The notes below the pieces were generated by a model. The model was not told where the DNA came from. It did not search any database and saw only the letters and a program-made list of their open reading frames with translations. This document shows positions 15,201 to 22,055 of a stretch of DNA of 28,896 nt, piece after piece. The DNA is from a virus: the IMG/VR virus record IMGVR_UViG_3300027797_002174, positions 1 through 28,896 of that record; one strand, 5' to 3'. Made by a program: the position numbers and the translations under genes. Every line of letters begins with the position of its first letter. Position 1 is the first letter of the stretch.

Positions 15201-16580
15201 GGTGCATGGACACTAAATGGCACACTATCGCTTGATGGAATTAGTGACCTAACACTTGGTAATGGTAACTTTACTATGGGCAATGGTAACTTAACCGTTG
15301 GTAACAGCACTGTGGATATGAGCAGTAACACTGCACTATTAAAAGTTAGACACATTAGCACTGGTCTAGCAGCCACAACTGGCGATGTTATTGGTACTTG
15401 GACTGTGGCCAATGGAAGTACATTTGTTGCTACTAGCATTGTGAGTCAGGCCAATAGTGCAACAATTATTGCGGCATTAGGATATACAACTAAGATTGTG
15501 GGAATTACAAGTATAACTTATGTTGGTACTGCTATTACTGTAAACACATCGGCTCCCCACTTAATAACTGGTAATACTAGTGTTACTATTACAGGAACTA
15601 CTGCAACAACTAATCCGCCTAATGGAACATTTACAGCTACAGCAGTTAATGCAACACAATTTACATTTACAGCAACATCAACTCCAACAGGAACTGTTGG
15701 TGTGGGTTCTGCTACATTGACTATTACTGGTACAATTGATAAAATTGTAGCTAAAGATAGTGGCGGTAACTTTACCATTGCTGGTACTATGACTGGTACT
15801 GCTACTAAGGCCAATAACTTAACTGGTGGCAATGCAACAACGTTGCTAGGTAGCATACCATATCAAAGTGCCGCAGACACAACAACACTACTTGGGCCTA
15901 ATATTTCAGTTGTTAAGAAATATCTAACAATGACTGGTGACGATACTAACGGTGCGGCACCTTCATGGAGTGCGCTTGGAGTAATTGATGCCGCACAAAC
16001 TGCAAATACCATATACGCAGGACCAACGGTCACGCCAGCGGCAACACCAACGTTCCGTGCAATGGTGGCAGCTGATATTCCACCGTCACTGGTTGTAACA
16101 ATTACAGAACTAAAGACCAATATCTTAACTGCAAATAACAGCGGCACTGGAGTAGTAAAAGGTGCGTGGACTTTAGACACCGATGCCAAATTTCAAGCTA
16201 CCTATGCTGACTTGGCAGAATACTACGAAGGTGATCAAGAGTACGAACCTGGAACTGTTTTGGTGTTTGGTGGTGATAAAGAAGTTACCACAACAACAGT
16301 AATTAACGACACACGTTCAGCTGGGGTTGTTTCAACAGATCCAGCATACACTATGAACCATGCACAAACAGGTATCAGAGTTTGTATAGCACTTGCAGGT
16401 CGTGTACCATGTAAGGTTGTTGGTCGTGTTAAGAAAGGTGACATGTTGACCACTGCGGCTACACCAGGCTATGCTGTTAAGGCATTGAATCCAACACTGG
16501 GTAGTATTATTGGTAAGGCATTAGAAGACAAAGACTACGGCGAATCCGGAGTCATACAAGTTGCTGTAGGGAGAGTATAA
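3267..16580 (+). CDS. Giant (4437-residue) tail-fibre-like virion protein
   Basis: This single uninterrupted ORF of 13.3 kb encodes a huge modular structural protein, about four times the length of T4 gp37. It begins with a 40-residue motif shared with three later genes (N-D-G-T-G-D-S-I-R...N-K-N-F-N-E-I-Y). Around residue 210 comes the fibre motif G-G-D-T-M-T-G, followed by A-A-T-K-F-Y-V-D. Near 259 is L-Y-V-S...G-D-D, the usual lead-in to a pectin-lyase-like beta-helix. Seven diverged copies of a (R-D-I-x-Y-I)...Y-D-L-x-x-G-G-N unit lie at about 391-1911. A beta-helix-like part near 1350-1387 has V-E-S-G-x-Y-Y-E-D-Y-P, and G-H-G-G-F-M-M-V-L-D-P lies near 1613. At least eight small T-L-T-V..G..VG beta modules are scattered from 580 to about 4000. 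A fibre segment (F-H-V-S-T-D-E-N-G) starts near 3247. The end (4311-4437) has A-D-L-A-E-Y-Y-E and G-V-V-S-T-D-P, like C-terminal domains of phage appendages. It is Thr/Gly/Ser/Val-rich. GGAG lies 8 bases before the start. A role in host recognition or tail architecture is inferred. Confidence 0.9.
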   Translation: MAQNIIDIGVQGNDGTGDSIRTSFDKVNKNFNEIYAIFGGGGTIPFTQLADAPASYSANQVIMAATTGGALTARTIRGTGGITVITSNNSEVVINSSDTGLAAETTPTLGVSLNANSFTIGRLGTPSQALVDAFNITFPNTPTTLSQLAISKGYADSRYIAVSTTGAVEGPLKSRDEPLTPQIGVSGYDDSLTSNYLATEVMQRKDTVYRGGDTMTGALTLSDHPSPMAGQQTPNTSDDLQAATKFYVDNNTYYSGVNLYVSATKGDDLQSKTPAGREGRGFQYAYKTVGAAALQADNLINLSNTEPGPYRQTITYTVGPTQYKSTIQNVVLSGGNSGISGYVDAAALLRANKQFIQYETIAYLNKKYVNAFTIDQPYWTNIIGRIVEGVSYDLVLSNDTGSNITNYNSVTQTSILYNSYNADIIANQLSQLIDGITYAKQQILDFSYDTTDLQTYVGSLVDALTYDLVFGGNYQSIQAALAFAGAGTDLSNEELSDLIDYSSIQVISLLTNGSDITFTFASQDSVPYKVGSDVIIKGMVPIGYNGTFTVTAVTNNSVTISSAYITSLTSASFTGRIDNGTIGQSGTKLTVTGSVTGTITVGMSLSGGNIPVGTYVSSQFSGTPGGIGVYILSSTLSQTLTSIVGVSNAVVTPGVIVKSNIINNILQANGVSDNTTAVNSLTSNATIISNILISGNIPDFELPTQSANTTGQKSAASLLLSNIKFIQAELTSYITENYPNLSYDRVASRRDIEYIVYSLVYDLLYGGNSQSVYAGNRYRYGGLLRVTTAEQPACVTAIGYFKDKLLSFIVDNKAPVTLLQQTVSQYTNETLTGGLASASSLTTNLNSIQRIIDGTVLSPTVTLPTTTTTSSSLQTLRTAIRANTNALKSVALTYVNANFPVINTPTIIATVNSLFSSITDTLTLGISTRPTVNYNFPAGLSTGYRNAISSILNNLDFISAEAVAWMNINFAGTTGLNTKSLRDIKYLLEAICYDLAYGGNSATIAAAKQFWANGLQIVGLNGLTQACYGAINHAQNITKVVAANGTVVPVYQSPVTYPQVTSGLLTGGAGAGGFIDLRFNEIKDIMANNTVYTPTYPILTSFDSALQAAATVIRNNTATIKDDTIDYLVKKYASNFTYNEATCFRDIGYIVDGSAIDLLTGGNYQSVNAGKSYYRNSSAKSIAIGTQLTETVDGIEFARSLGQQVLNKTVANRYQTQYVQVIGSLAPSTAAKNTFTSNYNIILDIIKSGYGVAPTASFGTGIYSITFDNGGNGFVDQGGNITPGAQSSIHIIPGKILTGNVSNAYGQIVSYESGGDGDIANDTITVRLTQPGFFSVGETLDFGETVNDLNITIYVESGIYYEDYPIKLSANVTLSGDDFRRTIIRPLNRISQSPWRNTFFYRDAIIDGIQTGLIDFTTDYATPANTSATISGTTGNISIALSNNVQALASWVGKVFMDASAETGLAGKAIVNTVSGNVMNCTVIYPFVSATTYTTGNWHLYGTYNYGRHYLTNPIITEGTIQASFAGIIVGDQLTVANLIGNITIGQLVYGTGVIDGTKIIQKHPTELSKWTVNFSQSVSTNMTVVNTAKNNKELDAFLVNDAVRIKLITAQGHGGFMMVLDPTGQIKTKSPYCQESASFSGSLGSAKRFAGGQFIDGFAGRLFGTVTNIVNEGRTITVTGATNSGLNLRPPQVPCAFYVAGVRQQINDVLTWDPTGNGSVTLTLDNSTPFNLSNAYNTNTSLFVNRLGYTVESANLDMVLGSNYKSTAVGLSFLQPTNALNSIGKLLTVQGLAYANTQIQAQTFTGTSQLISGNKTSFNTNISLVTSIINNLLDAVPVNSATTRSAIFGSKWDDGSNAARAAKIIQTNKEFIKLEIAAWISSNYNTQAIIGYSAVNTQRDTGYILDAITFDILYTGNSSVYDQALSYYYASSGSTTGPIFNGTISGTTLTINSLASGELAIGQVITGAGVTTNTVITGGSGTSWTVNFSQSAGPIAMYSSSQSSYLTQPAVYVAAMGRLNSVVRDCIVNASVAPSAGNQLSQDTSLTVATSTEQGIVTTLTNLLIDYIADGDFDTPTTRTIPTISGYGTSYTNWGVVNSSINTIKTNTLSYLNTGAGLGINIEMGGNKSMLANDFTQVNDLGYGILCTNAGLTEQVSTFTYYCHTAYWALNGAQVRSVAGSNANGNYGLRATGFDVTELPDSVNLTYNMVQSAIVYKQGSYSTAMTPSATAQALRVYIVGYEYIPANTSELEIDHTASGGGIVRYEISTVTHTPVTIKNQNVLELQLSTSGASGTSTTGLATALYDGQSVTIRVLQNFKFQNIDNVKPVRPSTALQFVTNLGDIYRIINYTLIESTGEPFATNSGISILRTDSSFAYYKLVTDTNYLGAADPTTNITAVVAYGGAGNSTSSTTLTVRQVVGTIAFGQIIGGAGFNGQKVVSVTANSATASSCTISGTTLTIGGSVTGTFTVGMGISGVASDTYIVRLVSGSGGAGTYTISPSQTVGSTTAITGTTSTVVVSAVPTLAPVGPVFFSTSTQGKNVRDNKFAVTGLTNTATINQLNKAIYVLGWNGRTHRITGYIDQQNIATGAYAPGGSSGTTLNLTGVSGTIVQGRLVTGTGFDGTHYVQSVTTSSGGGTTSATVILNKAPSSPDGAIPSATITFGIFANAYIAIDPNPVYNTSAVGTGVNALTFAGQRLLAGSTTQKIVKFTVPYNANATTNYPVLPPVDSTLTITGNANTNYNGSYQVVGAVNTTQVTLSGTTNNTTAKLAVGMVVRSATAGAVIPDSTVIQSIDSILKFTVSPACWIPAGAVLVSTAVATVDSLSSSSNIGSGYLAGFPPTVVLTGGNYGRIALFTATVNSDGTINVTKVDPGYGYEFAPTVQFVGGSGTVSQVITAILSQPSEQTTTSLGGISALKLDLLYPVDPGTAGTVSNTTTGAPSTVILSTSANITVGNPITFGGTTFGGVSGATATAGAFTIGQSYTIVSFGADTATTSVTDFTAIGAVQNAIGTIFKATGAGSGSGTALITYYINSVSGPNITLSTYFGGPALASPTITTDSGSMTFYSPSFTLGTGITISSYTTKSGSGPYLVTFAIPTSSITNGAYYVVSGNSNTLYNGVFACTSATSGSATSIQLSYPFDPGTYGSGTTTVTKETTAGTSSGLGISKSFPTSGSVVLRAGYPSGQAGQITVRISTCRATGHDFLDIGTGGFNTSNYPNQIYGNATIPSNASNQTVEETVGRVFHVSTDENGIFRVGRFFTVDQGTGTVTFSASIALSNLDGLGFKRGVVVTQFSTDATMTENAPEIVPVQSAVRGFVDLRLGLDYGGNPVPTNTLIGPGYLPLNGALAMKSNLNIGNNYITNLYMPASSVSPYDGVNRLYVDNSVAGTNSIAKLKDVSILATGTFVSLNSATLTVSGLFGSLMIGQRVVNLATATVCTISGNTLTVGGIVTGIFAVGMTIAGPGVRAGTTITSLGTGIGNAGNYTVSGAVQTVPVGIPLTATGLVFSGQTVDAFTINGANTVVTLSSAPGSSPSSQITIGFSSSVAGDVLTYDAVSASWKNVSLPTTSTGNDVTITYNPSTGSGGSFTTAIQDGKITNALVSATAAIVQSKLSMTLATTRSTAPINNGATPPVTYTAAERQAFSGLASFDNAYFTATNGWITIGSSSSTTTGIGYDKIRYVGANAILGNLTNTATTIQEVTTGAIVAAGDGIKNATFGSFNGAMIHAWDAATSTHSYSITAISDNGAASSIVKTDLNSIVTATKLKIGNSSVANLSLDATATTQLNLTTPGGINFLTAIGTTTSNTTTTLTGTFDATSGTIKVEDITTGAVETVGDIVGNWKVGASSTWDVTAGTLKSTTLKTGANTTTGDIEGNWSLTASSVINTKLGTLRSKTLDAGNVSTTYTASGSSGTTLKVASSAGIVAGMFVRGVGFITGQTVDSVSDTTTVVLSTPPTTAPVNGQALTFITPGAINGAWTLNGTLSLDGISDLTLGNGNFTMGNGNLTVGNSTVDMSSNTALLKVRHISTGLAATTGDVIGTWTVANGSTFVATSIVSQANSATIIAALGYTTKIVGITSITYVGTAITVNTSAPHLITGNTSVTITGTTATTNPPNGTFTATAVNATQFTFTATSTPTGTVGVGSATLTITGTIDKIVAKDSGGNFTIAGTMTGTATKANNLTGGNATTLLGSIPYQSAADTTTLLGPNISVVKKYLTMTGDDTNGAAPSWSALGVIDAAQTANTIYAGPTVTPAATPTFRAMVAADIPPSLVVTITELKTNILTANNSGTGVVKGAWTLDTDAKFQATYADLAEYYEGDQEYEPGTVLVFGGDKEVTTTTVINDTRSAGVVSTDPAYTMNHAQTGIRVCIALAGRVPCKVVGRVKKGDMLTTAATPGYAVKALNPTLGSIIGKALEDKDYGESGVIQVAVGRV
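4408..9030 (+). repeat. Seven diverged protein repeats (Y-D-L-x-x-G-G-N units) in the giant fibre gene
   Basis: Units centred near 4437, 4660, 5547, 6243, 6733, 8536 and 8997 share the pattern R-D-I-x-Y-I-x-(D/E)-x-x-x-x-D-L-x-x-G-G-N-(S/Y)-Q-S. The two outer units and the sixth are the most diverged. Spacing is irregular (about 75 to 600 residues), so these are scattered domains rather than a tight solenoid. Confidence 0.75.
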
Positions 16581-17089
16581 TGAGTCGACAAGCAATCAAC
16601 ACAGGTGATAGTGCAAATGACAACAGCGGAGATCCAATACGATTGGCTTTTGAAAAATGCAATAATAACTTTACTGAACTGTATGCCAACTTGGTTACAT
16701 TTTTGCCAAGTCCAACTGGAAACGCTGGAAAGTTTTTGACAACCAATGGCACCACATTGTCATGGACAACCACAACCTTTGGCAATGCCAAAATTAGTAG
16801 TGGTCCAACTCCTCCAGGAAGTCCTGCAACTAGAGATTTATGGTTTGATGATGAGGGAGGAAGACTTTACATCTATTATGACAGTGCATGGATTGAAGCA
16901 AGTCCGCCCTTGGTCAATTTTAAATTGACCGTTCCACCAACTCCCAAGGGAGTGTCTGGAGATTCGCAAGGAGAATGGACTGCTGATTATAATTATTACT
17001 ATTATTGCACAGCAACTTACTCAGGAAACAATGCAAATATCTGGAGAAGAATTGCCTTCATAAATGATAACACTTGGACGAATCCATAA
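16580..17089 (+). CDS. Virion structural protein with shared N-terminal motif
   Basis: This 169-residue protein opens with N-T-G-D-S-A-N-D-N-S-G-D-P-I-R-L-A-F-E-K and N-N-N-F-T-E-L-Y-A, the same motif as the giant protein and two later ones. It continues with a G-K-F-L-T-T-N-G-T-T-L-S-W fibre-type segment (about 51-63). A module R-D-L-W-F-D-D-E-G-G-R-L-Y-I-Y-Y at about 85-100 has the D-x-W...Y-Y-x-x-x-W pattern common in phage fibre and baseplate proteins. Its tail is aromatic-rich (Y-N-Y-Y-Y-Y). Start and stop overlap the neighbours as TAATG on both sides, so it is made together with the two fibre proteins. A minor fibre or connector role is inferred; no named family is recognised. Confidence 0.8.
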   Translation: MSRQAINTGDSANDNSGDPIRLAFEKCNNNFTELYANLVTFLPSPTGNAGKFLTTNGTTLSWTTTTFGNAKISSGPTPPGSPATRDLWFDDEGGRLYIYYDSAWIEASPPLVNFKLTVPPTPKGVSGDSQGEWTADYNYYYYCTATYSGNNANIWRRIAFINDNTWTNP

Positions 17090-18867
17090 TGCCTATTATT
17101 TCATTTCCATCAAATCCTTACATAGGTCAACAATATTCAGCAACTAATAACCTATCCTATATATGGGATGGAGAAAAATGGTCCAGCATGGCCAGTTTGT
17201 TTGGCGGAGGCACCAACTATATTCTACCGGCGGCTAGTAACAGTGTTTTAGGCGGAGTTAAGATCGGTTCTAATATAACAGTAGATGGCGGTGGTGTAAT
17301 CAGTGTGGCTGTTCAGATTCAAAGCGATTGGACACAATCCAATGCAGTAGCATTGGACTACATTAAAAATAAACCCACTATACCAGCGGCACAAATTCAA
17401 AGCGATTGGAATGTTAGTGACAACACATTAAAATCTTATATTGCCAACAAACCCAATGTTCCGCAATTGCCAACCAATGCTGTTGGATATTTGTACAACA
17501 ACGGCACTGGCACATTGAGTTGGGCTCCTGTAACATCGGGATCTTCATTAGTCAACGGTGTTCACACACTGAGTCTTGGTTCAACTGGCAATACCACATT
17601 CCCAACAGGACTTACGCTAGGGGCACCAAGAGGGGTTGGCACAGTTAACTTTACCTGTAGTGTTGATAAAGAGTTTCAGATTGAAACAGGAACTGCCAGT
17701 GCTGGCAGACTATGGCAATTTGGCACAACTGGTACAACAACTTTTCCATCAGGGCTTACCTTACATAGATTAAGCACACCTTATTCTAACATCACCGCTG
17801 ATCTTGACAAAATTTTACAAATTGCAACACAAACTTCCGGTGGCAGAAAAGAATGGACCTTTGGCACAGATGGTAGTTTAACATTCCCAGATGCCACAGT
17901 ACAGACCACAGCTTTTACAGGCACAGGCAACATTGAATTTAGAAATGACACAATAAACAATCTTGCTGGTATTACCATTACCAATGCCAGTCAAACAACT
18001 GCATCCACTGCAAGTATTGCTATTCCAGCCAACGGCAGTGGCGTAGTGAGCATTGTTAATAATGCAAAAACTTGGACCTTTGGTGTAGATGGTAAATTAA
18101 CTGCTCCAGGAAACCTCCAAGTCAATGGCGGCAAAATAATTCTAAACACTGGTGGTAATGCTTATGTTGAGTCAGTTGATTACGGAGTCAACAGTGCCAA
18201 CAGTGCATTAAATATCTTTGGTGGTCCTTACCAGAAAATTAACCTACGAGCTGGCTTTGGTACTGAATCAACTTGGACTTTGCGCACTAACGGACAAATG
18301 ATATTTCCTCAAGGCACGGGTCTATTTGAATTGATTACAGGGCCAACTAATACGTTTGGTATTTTTGCCAACGCGGTAGTAGGCAGAAGTGTAACTATTA
18401 GAACATCTCCCCTTTCAGGAATTAACAAAGATTGGGTGTTTGGTGCAGATGGCAACTTGACATTCCCGGACTACACTGTTCAAAGCACAGCCTATCTGGC
18501 ACCAACCACTGGCAACAGTGTGATTAGCTCTATAGGTCCTCTTACTATTAGTAGAAACGGCATGACCATCAGAGTCACATCAGCAGGCATGATACAAATG
18601 TCCTTTGACAGTGTAATCAATATCACAGGCCGAAGTTCAATAAACAATGCTGATTCGGTAGTTATCTCATCACCCAACGGAGCCACTACTGCTAGTACTT
18701 GGTACAATATTGGAGCGGTATTAGCATTGGGCGATCATCTAACAGCCACCATAGTAGACGCTAGTTTTCATAGGATCTACAGACTAACTGTGATTATGCG
18801 CGATAAAGACACAACTCCTGGACTGGAACTAGCAGTAGCATACGCAATTATTGAACAGATACAATAA
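17089..18867 (+). CDS. Tail-fibre-like structural protein
   Basis: This 592-residue protein starts at 17089 (M-P-I-I-S-F-P-S-N-P), overlapping the previous stop as TAATG; a longer in-frame start at 17074 is less likely. The N-terminal S-N-P-Y-I-G-Q-Q-Y and Y-I-W-D-G-E-K-W form a small aromatic module. Two copies of I-Q-S-D-W followed by Y-I-x-N-K-P (about 85-128) are typical of phage tail fibres. At least six copies of a W-x-F-G-x-x-G-x-L-T-F-P unit follow between about 165 and 470, consistent with a beta-rich repeated shaft. The last 110 residues form a separate C-terminal domain (I-S-S-I-G-P-L-T-I-S...) without the repeat, perhaps the tip. Host binding is a reasonable inference, not shown. 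Confidence 0.82.
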   Translation: MPIISFPSNPYIGQQYSATNNLSYIWDGEKWSSMASLFGGGTNYILPAASNSVLGGVKIGSNITVDGGGVISVAVQIQSDWTQSNAVALDYIKNKPTIPAAQIQSDWNVSDNTLKSYIANKPNVPQLPTNAVGYLYNNGTGTLSWAPVTSGSSLVNGVHTLSLGSTGNTTFPTGLTLGAPRGVGTVNFTCSVDKEFQIETGTASAGRLWQFGTTGTTTFPSGLTLHRLSTPYSNITADLDKILQIATQTSGGRKEWTFGTDGSLTFPDATVQTTAFTGTGNIEFRNDTINNLAGITITNASQTTASTASIAIPANGSGVVSIVNNAKTWTFGVDGKLTAPGNLQVNGGKIILNTGGNAYVESVDYGVNSANSALNIFGGPYQKINLRAGFGTESTWTLRTNGQMIFPQGTGLFELITGPTNTFGIFANAVVGRSVTIRTSPLSGINKDWVFGADGNLTFPDYTVQSTAYLAPTTGNSVISSIGPLTISRNGMTIRVTSAGMIQMSFDSVINITGRSSINNADSVVISSPNGATTASTWYNIGAVLALGDHLTATIVDASFHRIYRLTVIMRDKDTTPGLELAVAYAIIEQIQ

Positions 18868-18868
18868 C

Positions 18869-18876
18869 GGTAAATA
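18869..18876 (+). promoter_or_regulatory. Possible late-like promoter box
   Basis: GGTAAATA matches TATAAATA at 6 of 8 positions. It lies in the only clear gap of the structural block. The predicted start near 18882 leaves a short leader with GGAG (18885-18888), 8 bases before the next ATG. Confidence 0.35.
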
Positions 18877-18896
18877 TACTAAACGGAGCGTGAAAC

Positions 18897-19469
18897 ATGC
18901 CAACATTACAATCAATTAACTTAGGGTCATACGCAAATGACGGAACTGGTGACGATTTACGCACAGCGTTTGAAAAAGTAAACATTAACTTTGGATTACT
19001 CTTTGCTGAAGCATCAGTTAATTCAGCCATTAATTTAGGCGGTGGCGCGGGCATTTTTGCACAGAAGAATCCAGGCACAGTTAACTTAGAATTTAAAACA
19101 CTAACCAGCACAGACGCTAGTGTTAACATTAATCAACTAACTACCACTATTGATTTAAATGCTAATACTAAACTTTTAAAAGATACATTACCCAAGCTAG
19201 GCGGCACACTAGATTTAAACGGATTTAATATTGCAGGAACCGGTGATATTCAAGCAACTGTGCAAGGATACGATTTAAAATTATTAAACAACACACTACA
19301 ACTGATTTTAGAATCAGGTGCTGTTAGCATCGACCTTGGAACATTTATAAATCCCACTGGTGGACAAACTGACACTGCTGGGTCGGGTGGTTATGTGTTA
19401 GACATGGGCCTATGGACTTTTGGTGACCCACAACCCAACAACGAACTTAATTTTGGAACGTTTGTTTAA
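18897..19469 (+). CDS. Virion structural protein with shared N-terminal motif
   Basis: This 190-residue protein begins with I-N-L-G-S-Y-A-N-D-G-T-G-D-D-L-R and F-E-K-V-N-I-N-F, the clearest copy of the motif shared with the giant protein. The rest is beta-rich and low in charge, with L-G-G-T-L-D-L-N-G-F-N-I (about 101-112) and a C-terminal D-L-G-T-F. I remember similar proteins beside baseplate genes of T4-type cyanophages. GGAG is 8 bases before the start. It is followed after 3 bases by the 860-residue Ig-like protein. Role inferred as baseplate or fibre attachment. Confidence 0.8.
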   Translation: MPTLQSINLGSYANDGTGDDLRTAFEKVNINFGLLFAEASVNSAINLGGGAGIFAQKNPGTVNLEFKTLTSTDASVNINQLTTTIDLNANTKLLKDTLPKLGGTLDLNGFNIAGTGDIQATVQGYDLKLLNNTLQLILESGAVSIDLGTFINPTGGQTDTAGSGGYVLDMGLWTFGDPQPNNELNFGTFV

Positions 19470-19472
19470 TAT

Positions 19473-22055
19473 ATGGCTTTAAATGTATGGACACAGCCAA
19501 GCGGGTATAATTTTGGAACTTTCTACGGAGAGGTTTCAATTGACTTGCCGTTGCCAATTAATCAAAATATTGGTAATACCACGTTTGAATTAATTTCAGG
19601 AAGTTTACCTAGCGGAGTGTTTTTATTACAACAAAACAACGTATGGAAACTTTATGGAGCTCCATTTGTTAGAAAAAATAAATTAAATTATAGCTTTTGT
19701 ATAAGAGCTAAACAAGGCGTACAGATTAGTGATAGAACATTCTATCTAGATCTAGTTGAACGCAACCTTCCAATATTTATTACACCCAGCGGAGATTTGG
19801 CCGCTGGAGTTCAAGATCAATTTTATGTGTTGGATTCTACCTATGTAAACTATCAATTGGAGGCAGTTGATTTAAATCCGTCTGCAGAAAGTTTAAAATT
19901 CTTTATTGCCAGCGGCGACGGACAACTACCACCAGGCTTAACATTAAGTGATTCTGGATTGATAGAAGGATTTGTTGAACCTTTGATAAAAATTACTCCA
20001 GCAGACGGTAATGGTAACTTTGATCAAAGCATTTTTGATAATATTGCTTATGATTTTGGAGTATTGCCAACCAACGGGTTTGATGACTATCAATACGATC
20101 TTGTAGATTTTGATTTTAGCATACCAACACAAAACATCATTACCCTAAATTCTAATTATCAATTTAGAGTAACTATGAATGATGGAGTTAATTCAACTCA
20201 AAGAATTTTTAGAATATTTGTTGTGGGCAACGATGCGTTCAGAGCAGACTCTACGGGCCGCAACGGATTATCAGGAACATTTACGGCAGATGCCACATAC
20301 ATACGTCAACCATTTTGGATCACAAATCCCAATTTAGGAACCTTTAGAGCTAACAATTACATAACACTTCCACTTGTATTGTACGATACCAAACTGATAG
20401 TTTTTAGATTAGAAACCACTAACCAAGAAGTTTATGCAACTACTATTCAAGTATCACAGTCTGATAACGTTGTTGGCAGTAACACCATCACTGTTACAGA
20501 TGTAACTGGAACTCCGGCAATTGGGCAGTATTTTAGTTTTCTATATTACTTAGACGGAGCAACAGAAGAGTTATATCAAGTTAGTCAAGTAACTAATTTA
20601 GGCAACGGCAGATATCGTTTACAACTTTCAAGTAGTTTGTTAATGACAATTCCAAATACCACAGTGGTTTACATGGGAACATTAACCAAACTGCCTCCAG
20701 GTATGCGTTTTGACTTGCAAACTGGGAATGTTGTGGGAGTTGTGCCATATCAACCCAATGTTACTCAGTCGTATCGATTTACAATAACTGCCACACGATT
20801 AGGCGAAAAAGATGACTTGGTTACAAATAGCAGAACATTTAATCTTGCTATTATTGGAGATGTCAATAGTGAAATACTGTGGAACAGCAATATAAATTTA
20901 GGTTCTATTCCTGCTAACTATACATGTACATTGTCTGTAAGTGCATCAAGCAATATTCCAAATGCCACAATAATATATCAACTGGTTGACGGTTTATTGC
21001 CTAACGGCTTAACACTAAATCCATCTGGTGAAATTATTGGAATCCCCAATCAATTTTTTAAACCTGCTTCAAACACATTAGGACTGATTACACTTGACGG
21101 AGGCAATACTACCTTTGATCAAAATACCACCACTGTGGATAGACAATACACCTTTGTTGTTAAAGCCAGTGATCAGTATGGGTACAGTGCAGTTACCAGA
21201 GAATTTTCAATAACACTTACTACACCTAACAATTTTAATTACAGTAATATAACTACCAAACCATTTTTAAACAATACGCAACGCACATTGTGGAAAAACT
21301 TTATCAACAACACTGATATCTTTACTCCTGGCAGTATATACAGACCAAACGATCCAACATTTGGATTACAATCCACTTTAAAAATGTTGGTGTATGCTGG
21401 TATCGAAACTAAAGTTGCATCTGCTTATGTTGGTGCTATGGGACTTAATCATAAAAGAAAACGTTTCCATTTTGGCGGAGTTAAAAAAGCCACTTCCGTT
21501 GACAGAGCTACCGGGTTTGCAGTATACGAAATAGTCTATGTACAAATGCTTGATCCGTTAGAACCAAACGGTAAACATTTACCACTAAAGTTAATCAGCT
21601 CGCAAGAAAACAATATCATCACTGCTGATAATAATCCAAATTCTTTATCAAATTTAACTATTGATTCCCATATCAATATTAGCAGTAACAACCCCATCAC
21701 CGTAGACAGCACAGGTTACGAAATTAGCGATCCTAGATCAAATAATTACTATCCAAATAGCATTACCAATTGGAGAACCCGACTTAAACAAGTCGGAGCA
21801 AATGAACGAAACTACCTGCCGTTATGGATGAGAAGTATTCCAGACGGTGAAAAAGAAGAAATTGATTATGTGTTAGCAATTCCGCTGTGCTATTGCCGTG
21901 TGGGAACAGCAGATAAAATACTATTAAACATAAAATTCAGCGAATTTGACTTTAAAAACATTGATTATACCGTGGATAGATACATAATAGATTCTGTCAC
22001 CGGTCAAGACAGTGATAAATATCTTGTATTCAAAAACGATAGGATAACAGTATGA
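19473..22055 (+). CDS. Large baseplate/fibre-type protein with putative Ig (He_PIG-like) domains
   Basis: This 860-residue protein carries several putative Ig-like domains of the He_PIG type, recognised by L-P-x-G-L-x-(L/F)...(S/T)-G-x-I-x-G. Copies are G-S-L-P-S-G (about 43), L-P-P-G-L-T-L-S-D-S-G-L-I-E-G (about 152), L-P-P-G-M-R-F-D-L-Q-T-G (about 407) and L-P-N-G-L-T-L-N-P-S-G-E-I-I-G (about 508). The last 270 residues form a different domain: P-N-D-P-T-F-G-L-Q and M-L-V-Y-A-G-I-E-T-K, then a basic N-H-K-R-K-R-F-H. I remember this kind of C-terminal domain from large structural proteins of T4-type cyanophages. The N-terminal W-T-Q-P-S-G-Y-N-F-G-T-F may be an attachment segment. Its stop overlaps the next start as ATGA. 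A baseplate-linked role is inferred. Confidence 0.82.
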   Translation: MALNVWTQPSGYNFGTFYGEVSIDLPLPINQNIGNTTFELISGSLPSGVFLLQQNNVWKLYGAPFVRKNKLNYSFCIRAKQGVQISDRTFYLDLVERNLPIFITPSGDLAAGVQDQFYVLDSTYVNYQLEAVDLNPSAESLKFFIASGDGQLPPGLTLSDSGLIEGFVEPLIKITPADGNGNFDQSIFDNIAYDFGVLPTNGFDDYQYDLVDFDFSIPTQNIITLNSNYQFRVTMNDGVNSTQRIFRIFVVGNDAFRADSTGRNGLSGTFTADATYIRQPFWITNPNLGTFRANNYITLPLVLYDTKLIVFRLETTNQEVYATTIQVSQSDNVVGSNTITVTDVTGTPAIGQYFSFLYYLDGATEELYQVSQVTNLGNGRYRLQLSSSLLMTIPNTTVVYMGTLTKLPPGMRFDLQTGNVVGVVPYQPNVTQSYRFTITATRLGEKDDLVTNSRTFNLAIIGDVNSEILWNSNINLGSIPANYTCTLSVSASSNIPNATIIYQLVDGLLPNGLTLNPSGEIIGIPNQFFKPASNTLGLITLDGGNTTFDQNTTTVDRQYTFVVKASDQYGYSAVTREFSITLTTPNNFNYSNITTKPFLNNTQRTLWKNFINNTDIFTPGSIYRPNDPTFGLQSTLKMLVYAGIETKVASAYVGAMGLNHKRKRFHFGGVKKATSVDRATGFAVYEIVYVQMLDPLEPNGKHLPLKLISSQENNIITADNNPNSLSNLTIDSHINISSNNPITVDSTGYEISDPRSNNYYPNSITNWRTRLKQVGANERNYLPLWMRSIPDGEKEEIDYVLAIPLCYCRVGTADKILLNIKFSEFDFKNIDYTVDRYIIDSVTGQDSDKYLVFKNDRITV

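Noticed and set aside
13352-16453. A chain of long minus-strand open frames (up to 167 codons) opposite the 3' part of the giant fibre gene.
   Set aside because: All lie in the same minus frame. Stops there can arise only from Tyr, His or Gln codons preceded by a T- or C-ending codon, and the fibre protein is poor in those residues. The translations are Val/Leu/Pro-rich with no motif or ribosome site. They are shadows of a biased coding sequence.
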